Of a stretch of DNA of 5,089 nt, positions 1-5,089 are shown piece by piece. The stretch covers positions 1-5,089 of the forward strand of contig JAHFPO010000149.1 of assembly GCA_023266695.1 (NCBI GenBank). The letters are read 5' to 3'. Within the stretch, counting starts at the first letter, position 1; each line of letters opens with the position of its first letter. The stretch is from Hyphomicrobiales bacterium (GTDB lineage: Bacteria > Pseudomonadota > Alphaproteobacteria > Rhizobiales > Xanthobacteraceae). The notes under the pieces are model-generated. The model had not been told where the DNA came from. It saw only the letters and a program-made list of their open reading frames with translations, and made no database searches. A program made the position numbers and the translations under genes.

Positions 1-180
1 CGAGCTCCTGCCGCCGCGGCGGGCGAGCTCTGCGAGGCGCGTGAGCGCGCGGGCGGCGCCGCCGAATTCGTTGATGAGGGCGCGGAAGGTGCGTGGGCCG
101 ACGTTCTCGGCGCGGATCAGGCGCAGCCAGTCGAGGCGCTGCGCGTCAGTGAGGCGTACGCGCGGCGCGGGATCGCTCAT
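1..180 (-). CDS. dprA: DprA (DNA processing protein A), N-terminal fragment cut by the window edge
   Basis: Only the first 60 codons are present; the gene continues beyond position 1. DprA binds single-stranded DNA and loads RecA during natural transformation and recombination, acting in the cytoplasm. The visible part begins MSDPAPRVRLTDAQRLDWLR and continues with ENVGPRTF (residues 25-32) and a leucine- and alanine-rich helix. This matches the helix-hairpin-helix/SAM-like N-terminal domain of alphaproteobacterial DprA, with the helix-hairpin-helix turn at NVGP. The Rossmann-like ssDNA-binding domain that would settle the call lies outside the window. The ATG at 180-178 overlaps the plsY stop (ATGA). 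A weak AAGG ribosome site lies inside the plsY end, so translation is probably coupled to plsY. The plsY-dprA order is common in alphaproteobacteria and supports the assignment. In many relatives topA follows, which cannot be checked here. Confidence 0.85.
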   Translation of the reverse strand, partial: MSDPAPRVRLTDAQRLDWLRLIRAENVGPRTFRALINEFGGAARALTRLAELARRGGRSS

Positions 181-782
181 GCGGCCTTGCCGATCCTGGG
201 CTCGGTCCCGGCGAGGAGGCGGCGGATATTGGCGTGATGTCGCGCCCACAACAGAAGGGTGAGCAGTACGAAGAGGACGGCCTCGTGCCGGCGGCCGAGG
301 GCGTAGAGCACGAACGGCATGGCGAGGCTCGCAATCAGCCCCGAGAGCGAGGAGATGCGGGTGAGGGCCGCGGCCGCGAGCCAGATGGCGCCGAAAGCGA
401 TGACCGCCGGCCAGTACAAGCCGGCGAGCACGCCGATATAGGTGGCGACGCCCTTGCCGCCCTTGAAGGCGAGCCAAACCGGGAAGAGATGGCCGAGGAA
501 GGCGCCGAGCCCGGCGATGATCGCGTAATCGCGGTTGAAGAGGATGTCGGTGGCGACCACCGCGGCCGCGCCCTTGAGCACGTCGCAGGCGAGCGTGAGG
601 ACGGCGAGCCACTTGTTGCCGGTACGCAGCACATTGGTGGCGCCGATGTTGCCGGAGCCGATCGCGCGGATGTCGCCGAGGCCGGCAAGGCGCGTCAGCA
701 ACATGCCGAAGGGGATCGAACCGAGCAAATAGCCGAAGGCGAGCGCGGCAAGATATCCGATGAAATCGGTTGGTTGGGGCAT
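177..782 (-). CDS. plsY: PlsY, acyl-phosphate:glycerol-3-phosphate acyltransferase (inner membrane)
   Basis: PlsY transfers the acyl group from acyl-phosphate (made by PlsX) to the sn-1 position of glycerol-3-phosphate, giving lysophosphatidic acid, the first committed step of phospholipid synthesis. The 201-residue length is typical of the family. All three family motifs are visible: GSIPFG (21-26) with GSGNIGATNVLR (42-53); GHLFPVW (97-103) with FKGGKGVAT (106-114); and RISSLSG (142-148), with the C-terminal HHANIRRLL (182-190). Hydrophobic stretches near 8-30, 58-82, 84-104, 112-141 and 147-180 fit the multi-pass membrane topology. The ATG at 782-780 places the first helix as expected; no good Shine-Dalgarno precedes it. 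The stop overlaps the dprA start by 4 bp. Upstream lies a pair of palindromic repeats separating plsY from pyrC'. Nothing suggests damage or recent transfer. Confidence 0.97.
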   Translation of the reverse strand: MPQPTDFIGYLAALAFGYLLGSIPFGMLLTRLAGLGDIRAIGSGNIGATNVLRTGNKWLAVLTLACDVLKGAAAVVATDILFNRDYAIIAGLGAFLGHLFPVWLAFKGGKGVATYIGVLAGLYWPAVIAFGAIWLAAAALTRISSLSGLIASLAMPFVLYALGRRHEAVLFVLLTLLLWARHHANIRRLLAGTEPRIGKAA

Positions 783-803
783 GGCGAGCGCGACACTTGT
801 TAT

Positions 804-859
804 CCCTCCCCCTTGCGGGGAGGGCGATCGCGAGCATTAGCAAGCGGCCGGGTGGGGGG
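804..859 (+). repeat. Palindromic repeat unit A (pyrC'-plsY spacer)
   Basis: This is a REP-like unit in three parts. Stem 1 is CCCTCCCC (804-811) pairing with GGGGAGGG (817-824) across a 5-nt loop, CTTGC. Stem 2 is CGATCGC (825-831) pairing imperfectly with GCGGCCG (844-850), with one wobble and one mismatch. The tail is GCCGGGTGGGG (847-857), followed by two more G. The same plan occurs at 875-927, 2275-2339 and 2370-2436. The unit faces unit B tail to tail. I infer a non-coding intergenic repeat family; genome copy number cannot be seen from this window. Confidence 0.75.
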
Positions 860-874
860 TCGATAGAAGATTCA

Positions 875-927
875 CCCCACCCGGCTCCTCGCTCCGCTCG
901 GAGCCACCCTCCCCGTCAAGGGGAGGG
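875..927 (-). repeat. Palindromic repeat unit B, inverted relative to unit A
   Basis: Read on the minus strand, the unit starts with CCCTCCCC, a 5-nt TTGAC loop and GGGGAGGG (927-907). Then comes stem 2, GGCTCC pairing with GGAGCC (plus-strand 883-888 and 900-905), and the tail GCCGGGTGGGG (885-875). Its tail is an exact 11-bp inverted repeat of unit A's tail (847-857), so the two units form a large inverted structure spanning 804-927. Stem 2 differs from that of unit A in sequence but pairs in the same position. On the plus strand, stem 1 is followed by AGTTTTG, but no plus-strand gene ends here. Confidence 0.75.
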
Positions 928-938
928 AGTTTTGATGA

Positions 939-2243
939 TCAAACGTATTCGTACACCGTGCGCCCGGCAACGATGGTGCGGGTGACACGGCCGGTAAGTC
1001 TGGCCTCGTCGAAGGCGGTGTTGTTGCAGCGCGACTTCAAGGTGGCGCGGTCGAGCACCCAGGGCACGTCGGGATCGAACAGGATGACGTCGGCGGGCGC
1101 GCCCGCCTTGAGCGTTCCGCCGGGAAGGCCCAGCAGTTCCGCCGGCCGGGTGGAGAGGGCGTGGATGAGCTTCAGGAGCGTCAACGAGCCGTCGTGCACC
1201 AGGCGCAAGCCCACCGGCAGCATGGTCTCGAGCCCGATCGCGCCGGGCGCGGCCTCCGCGAACGGCAGCCGCTTCACCTCCACGTCCTGGGGATCGTGAT
1301 CGGAGATGATCGCATCGACGATCCCCTCCTTGATGGCGGCGACGAGGGCCACGCGATCGGCTTCGCCGCGCAGGGGCGGGGAAAGCTTCAGAAAGGTGCG
1401 GTAGCTGCCGACGTCGTTCTCGTTGAGGGCGAGGTGATTGATGGTGGCGGAAGCGGTGACGGTGAGCCCCGCCTCCTTGGCGCGGCGCAGCACCTCGAGC
1501 GATTCCGCGCAAGTAACGGAGGCGGCGTGATAGCGCGCCTCGGTCATGGCGACGAGGCGGAGGTCGCGCTCCAGCATCACCGTCTCCGCCGCCTTCGGAA
1601 TGCCGAGGAGGCCGAGGCGAGTGGCGAACTCGCCTTCGTTCATGACGCCGTCGCCGACCAAATTCACGTCCTCGGTGTGATGGACGATGAGGGCGTCGAA
1701 GTCGCAGGCATAGGTGAGGGCGCGGCGAAAGACCTGGGCGTTCATCACGCTCTTGGTGCCGTCGGTGAAGGCGACGGCGCCGGCGGCCTTGAGCAAACCG
1801 ATCTCGGCGATCTCATTGCCCTCCAGGCCCTTGGTCAGCGCCGCCATCGGCAGGATGTGGACGATCGCCGTGTCGCGCGCGCGCCGGAGCACGAAGTCGA
1901 CGGTCGCCGGGTCGTCGATCGGCGGATCGGTCGCGGGCTGGCAGATGACGGTGGTGACACCGCCGGCGGCGGCGGCTTGGCTCGCGGACGCCAAGGTCTC
2001 GCGGTGCTCGGCGCCGGGCTCGCCGATGAAGGCGCGCATGTCCACCAGCCCCGGCGCCACCACACAGCCGTGGCAATCGATCACCTCGGTTCCTTCCGGC
2101 ACGCCGGCGGCGCGGATGTTCTTGGCGGAGTCCTTGATCACGCCGTCGGCGATCAGCACGTCGCCGGTGACGTCGAGGTCGCGCGCGGGATCGACCACGC
2201 GCGCGTTGGCGAGCAGGATCGGGCGGGTATCGGCGCGGAGCAT
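939..2243 (-). CDS. pyrC: Dihydroorotase homologue lacking metal ligands; probable non-catalytic PyrC' (PyrX-like) ATCase partner
   Basis: This 434-residue amidohydrolase-fold protein is closest in layout to type I dihydroorotase, which closes carbamoyl-aspartate to dihydroorotate. The N-terminal beta-sandwich (about 1-60) leads into APGLVD (63-68), where active enzymes have the HxH zinc motif within DxHxH; here it reads DMRAF (68-72), with no histidine. GEPG and RET follow (74-83). The histidine usual in the HVST-type strand is replaced by serine 242 (YHAASVTCAES, 238-248). Retained are D161, HHTED (188-192), H270, the PPLR loop (289-292) and SDH (314-316), but the usual DHAPH reads DHDPQ. 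Such loss is known in PyrC' of Pseudomonas, a structural subunit needed for ATCase assembly. I infer the same role here, with a true dihydroorotase elsewhere in the genome. The ATG at 2243 has a good AAGGAG site 7 nt upstream. Automatic annotation would probably call this an active dihydroorotase. Confidence 0.9.
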   Translation of the reverse strand: MLRADTRPILLANARVVDPARDLDVTGDVLIADGVIKDSAKNIRAAGVPEGTEVIDCHGCVVAPGLVDMRAFIGEPGAEHRETLASASQAAAAGGVTTVICQPATDPPIDDPATVDFVLRRARDTAIVHILPMAALTKGLEGNEIAEIGLLKAAGAVAFTDGTKSVMNAQVFRRALTYACDFDALIVHHTEDVNLVGDGVMNEGEFATRLGLLGIPKAAETVMLERDLRLVAMTEARYHAASVTCAESLEVLRRAKEAGLTVTASATINHLALNENDVGSYRTFLKLSPPLRGEADRVALVAAIKEGIVDAIISDHDPQDVEVKRLPFAEAAPGAIGLETMLPVGLRLVHDGSLTLLKLIHALSTRPAELLGLPGGTLKAGAPADVILFDPDVPWVLDRATLKSRCNNTAFDEARLTGRVTRTIVAGRTVYEYV

Positions 2244-2250
2244 CTAATCG

Positions 2251-2256
2251 CTCCTT
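2251..2256 (-). promoter_or_regulatory. Shine-Dalgarno site of pyrC'
   Basis: AAGGAG on the minus strand lies 7 nt before the ATG at 2243-2241. It is the strongest ribosome binding site in the window and fixes the pyrC' start. By contrast pyrB, plsY and aidB lack an obvious site. Confidence 0.65.
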
Positions 2257-2266
2257 GTCCGCACAT

Positions 2267-2297
2267 AAAAAATCACCTCCCCCCTTGAGGGGGAGGT
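2267..2297 (-). terminator. Terminator- or attenuator-like hairpin between pyrB and pyrC'
   Basis: Read in the pyrB to pyrC' direction, ACCTCCCCC pairs perfectly with GGGGGAGGT (9 bp, 5-nt loop; plus-strand 2289-2297 and 2275-2283). It is followed after GA by six T (2272-2267). This is the form of a Rho-independent terminator, ending 23 nt before the pyrC' ATG. The stem is also stem 1 of repeat unit C, so terminator function is an inference. It may instead be a chance combination of a repeat and a short A/T tract, or allow partial readthrough. Confidence 0.4.
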
Positions 2298-2339
2298 CGG
2301 CGACCCCGGACTTGATCCGAGGGCGCCGGGAGGGGGGTA
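2275..2339 (+). repeat. Palindromic repeat unit C (pyrB-pyrC' spacer)
   Basis: This is the same plan as units A and B. Stem 1 is ACCTCCCCC pairing with GGGGGAGGT (2275-2283, 2289-2297; loop CTTGA). Stem 2 is CGGCG pairing with CGCCG (2298-2302, 2324-2328), enclosing an inner CGGA/TCCG stem (2307-2310, 2316-2319). The tail is GCCGGGAGGGGGGTA (2325-2339). The tail matches the inverted tail of unit D at 14 of 15 positions. Confidence 0.75.
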
Positions 2340-2369
2340 ATTCCGCGTGTGGCGCTCTTTGCGCTTCCG

Positions 2370-2436
2370 TACCCCCCTCTCGGCGCGCCGCGCGGCTTCG
2401 CCGCTTGCGCGCCGGTCTCCCGCGCAAGGGGGGAGA
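2370..2436 (-). repeat. Palindromic repeat unit D, inverted relative to unit C
   Basis: This unit lies just downstream of the pyrB stop. On the minus strand it begins with a decayed stem 1 (TCTCCC pairing with GGGAGA; plus-strand 2431-2436 and 2416-2421). Next comes a very stable nested stem 2: an 8-bp CGGCGCGC/GCGCGCCG stem (2381-2388, 2407-2414) enclosing GCGGC-TTC-GCCGC (2392-2404). The tail is GCCGAGAGGGGGGTA (2384-2370). It faces unit C tail to tail across a 30-nt spacer (2340-2369). Read from pyrB, it is the first structure in the 3' flank and could protect the mRNA end. Confidence 0.72.
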
Positions 2437-2460
2437 CGAAGAAAATGCTGATCGAACCGC

Positions 2461-3414
<954 letters not shown>

Positions 3415-3511
3415 CTAAAGAAAAAGTCATTAGCCGGAATCAGCCGTGGTGGGCAAGCGCCATGCGCGCGGGCGTGGTAGTTTTCCCGCGGCGATTCCAG
3501 CGGGCTTAACC
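3415..3511. promoter_or_regulatory. Divergent pyrB/aidB intergenic promoter region
   Basis: These 97 bp must carry the 5' signals of both the pyr cluster and aidB. For pyrB (minus strand) the best I can offer is TTGCCC (3456-3451), an 18-bp gap, and TAATGA (3432-3427), a poor sigma-70-like match. It is followed by C, five T, C, three T, AG and the ATG. For aidB no convincing -35/-10 pair was found. A short inverted repeat, CCCGC/GCGGG (3485-3489, 3500-3504), lies just before the aidB start. The region is supported by the gene layout; the individual boxes are guesses. Confidence 0.35.
3462..3509 (+). other. Possible 15-codon upstream ORF before aidB
   Basis: An ATG at 3462 opens a 15-codon frame (MRAGVVVFPRRFQRA) that stops with TAA at 3507-3509, two bases before the aidB ATG. 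A GGTGGG stretch lies roughly 8 nt upstream of it. If translated, it could couple to aidB, which has no good ribosome site of its own. Reading frames this short arise by chance in GC-rich DNA, so this is a weak call. Confidence 0.2.
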
Positions 3512-5089
3512 ATGTCCCCCGAGCTGTTCTCGACCCACGAGGTCTTGAACCAGACGCCGCCCCTCGGCGACATGGACTTGTGGGGCGACGACCCGGCGCT
3601 CCGGGCCGCGGTGCGCTCCCTGGCGGAGCCCGGAAAGGCGGAGGAAACGGCGCTTTCCGCCTTCGGCCGGCGCTGGGGTGCGAGCGAGATGGCGGAAGCC
3701 GCCCGGCTCGCCAACGACAATCCGCCCAAGTTGGAGACCCATGACTCCAGCGGGTTCCGCGCCGATCGGGTCGAGTTCCACCCCAGCTATCACCTGTTGA
3801 TGAAGGAGAGCATCGCCGCCGGGCTCCATGCCTCGACCTGGGGGCCGGACGGCAAGACCTCGCCCGCCGACGCCCATGTGCTCAGGGCGGCCCGTCTTCA
3901 TATGGCGGGCGAGGTCGAGGCCGGTCATCTCTGCCCGCTGGTGATGACCCATGCGGCGGCGGCGGCACTCCTCGCCGAGCCCGCCCTTCTCGCCGAGTGG
4001 CTGCCGCGGATGCGTTCGCGCGAATACGACCCCGCGTTCCGCCCTGCCGCCGAGAAGAAGGGCGTCACCCTCGGCATGGGCATGACCGAGAAACAGGGCG
4101 GCACCGACGTGCGCGCCAATACCACCCGTGCCGAGGCGGATGGCGAAGGCTATCGGCTCGTCGGCCACAAATGGTTCCTGTCGGCGCCGATGTCGGACGC
4201 TTTCCTGGTGCTGGCGCAGGCGAAGGACGGGCTCACTTGTTTCCTGGTGCCGCGCTTGCGGCCCGACGGCGCGGTCAATGCGTTGCGCCTCGTCCGCCTC
4301 AAGGTGAAGCTCGGCAATCGCTCCAACGCCTCCGCCGAGGTCGAGCTCGAGGGCGCCTACGCGCGGCGCTGCGGGCCGGAAGGCGAGGGGGTGAAGACCA
4401 TCATCGCCATGGTGCAGCTGACGCGGCTCGATTGCGCGGTCGCCTCCGCCGCGCTGATGCGCGCGGCGCTTGGCCATGCCATCCATCACGTGCGCCACCG
4501 CAGCGTCCATCAGAAAAAGCTCGTCGACCAGCCGCTGATGCGGGCGGTGATCGCCGATCTGGCGCTCGAGCGCGAGGGCGCGCTCGCGCTGTCGCTGCGG
4601 TTGGCGTCGGCTTTCGACCGCGCGGGCGATCCCGAGGAATCGGCCTTCGCGCGCCTCGTCACCCCCGCCGCCAAGCTGTGGATCTGCAAGGCGACGCCGG
4701 GCTTCGTCTATGAGGCGATGGAGTGCCTGGGGGGCAACGGCTACGTCGAGGACGGCCCGCTCGCGCGTGGCTATCGCGAGGCGCCGGTGAACGCGATCTG
4801 GGAAGGCTCCGGCAACGTGATGGCGCTCGATCTTCTGCGCGGCGCCGAGCGCGAGGAGGAAGCCATGGAGCGCCTCGTCGCTGCGCTCGCGAAAGCGGCC
4901 GGCGATCTCCCCGGCGCGCGCGCCGCGCTCGATCGCATCAAGACCAATCTGCGCATTCCCGCCCGCGATGCGCATGCGCGCCGGACCGCCGAGACGCTCG
5001 CGCTCCTCGCCGCCGCCGCCGCGCTCAAGGCGACCGCGCCGGCGGAGATCGCGGAAGCTTTCGCCCAGCACCGGCTGCATGGAATTGCG
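3512..5089 (+). CDS. aidB: AidB, acyl-CoA-dehydrogenase-like alkylation-response protein (C-terminus beyond the window)
   Basis: The frame is open for 526 codons and has no stop before the right edge. AidB of E. coli has about 541 residues, so only the last few dozen residues at most are missing. AidB is an FAD-containing acyl-CoA dehydrogenase relative that binds DNA and is induced by alkylating agents; its exact role is still debated. Diagnostic segments are THEVLNQTPPL (8-18), RLANDNPPKL (65-74), FHPSYHLLM (89-97), EAGHLCPLVMT (136-146), GMGMTEKQGGTDV (188-200, FAD/substrate loop), GHKWFLSAP (218-226), LGNRSNAS (267-274), CLGGNGY (405-411) and NAIWEGSGNVM (427-437). E431 occupies the usual acyl-CoA dehydrogenase catalytic-base position. 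R443 in DLLR aligns with an arginine tied to DNA binding in E. coli AidB, as I recall it. The start at 3512 aligns with the E. coli N-terminus; in-frame GTGs at 3446 and 3449 are less likely starts. No Ada-type neighbour is present. Confidence 0.94.
   Translation, partial: MSPELFSTHEVLNQTPPLGDMDLWGDDPALRAAVRSLAEPGKAEETALSAFGRRWGASEMAEAARLANDNPPKLETHDSSGFRADRVEFHPSYHLLMKESIAAGLHASTWGPDGKTSPADAHVLRAARLHMAGEVEAGHLCPLVMTHAAAAALLAEPALLAEWLPRMRSREYDPAFRPAAEKKGVTLGMGMTEKQGGTDVRANTTRAEADGEGYRLVGHKWFLSAPMSDAFLVLAQAKDGLTCFLVPRLRPDGAVNALRLVRLKVKLGNRSNASAEVELEGAYARRCGPEGEGVKTIIAMVQLTRLDCAVASAALMRAALGHAIHHVRHRSVHQKKLVDQPLMRAVIADLALEREGALALSLRLASAFDRAGDPEESAFARLVTPAAKLWICKATPGFVYEAMECLGGNGYVEDGPLARGYREAPVNAIWEGSGNVMALDLLRGAEREEEAMERLVAALAKAAGDLPGARAALDRIKTNLRIPARDAHARRTAETLALLAAAAALKATAPAEIAEAFAQHRLHGIA

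Noticed and set aside
234..866. A 210-codon plus-strand frame opposite plsY
   Set aside because: It lies antisense to a textbook PlsY and runs on into repeat unit A; it has no domain-like features.
804..927. CRISPR array
   Set aside because: There are only two inverted palindromic units with no regular direct repeats or unique spacers.
907..933. Stem of repeat unit B followed by TTTT as a plus-strand terminator
   Set aside because: No plus-strand gene ends upstream, the T run is only four bases and is separated by AG, and the stem recurs as part of the repeat family.
931..943. FNR/ANR-type box (TTGAT-N4-ATCAA)
   Set aside because: The half sites are right but the spacing is one base instead of four, and it lies at the end of pyrC' rather than in a promoter.
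1161..2288. A 375-codon open frame on the plus strand opposite pyrC'
   Set aside because: Its composition is that of an antisense shadow, with many repeated AVG, DGG and GEG runs, while the minus strand reads a clear dihydroorotase homologue.
804..2436. Composite insertion bounded by the two repeat pairs, with pyrC' as cargo
   Set aside because: pyrC' sits in the order expected for alphaproteobacteria, its base composition matches its neighbours, and there is no transposase or evident target duplication.
3506..5080. A 524-codon open frame on the minus strand opposite aidB
   Set aside because: It is arginine-, glycine- and alanine-rich with no recognisable motif. The plus strand encodes a full set of AidB motifs, and long antisense frames are common in GC-rich coding DNA.

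Overview
The window is high-GC bacterial chromosome. The gene order pyrB, pyrC-type dihydroorotase homologue, plsY, dprA, and the protein sequences themselves, point to an alphaproteobacterium, most likely of the Hyphomicrobiales (Rhizobiales). This lineage call rests on recalled gene order and protein similarity, not on a search. There are five protein genes: four on the minus strand and one on the plus strand. No tRNA, rRNA, CRISPR array, phage gene or transposase gene was seen.

Minus strand, in transcription order: pyrB (aspartate carbamoyltransferase, 3414-2461), a 217-bp spacer holding two palindromic repeat units, a dihydroorotase homologue (2243-939), a 156-bp spacer holding two more units of the same repeat, plsY (glycerol-3-phosphate acyltransferase, 782-177), and dprA (180 to the window edge, truncated). 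plsY and dprA overlap by 4 bp (ATGA). pyrB and the dihydroorotase homologue belong to de novo pyrimidine synthesis, plsY to phospholipid synthesis, and dprA to DNA uptake and recombination. The last two are probably passengers of a conserved transcription unit rather than pathway partners.

Plus strand: a 97-bp divergent intergenic region (3415-3511), then a long reading frame from 3512 that runs off the right edge. It is clearly AidB, the acyl-CoA-dehydrogenase-like protein of the alkylation response, and lacks only its extreme C-terminus.

Three points stand out. First, the dihydroorotase homologue has lost the HxH metal-binding motif and at least one other metal-ligand histidine, so it looks like a non-catalytic PyrC' (PyrX) partner of ATCase rather than an enzyme. 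Second, both spacers of the pyr cluster carry a tail-to-tail pair of one palindromic element. Its second stem changes sequence between copies but mostly keeps its pairing. Third, one of these hairpins, read in the pyrB to pyrC direction, is followed by six U residues 23 nt before the pyrC' start, and so resembles an intrinsic terminator or attenuator. I found no wholly new system; the repeat pairs inside the operon are the least explained part of the window.
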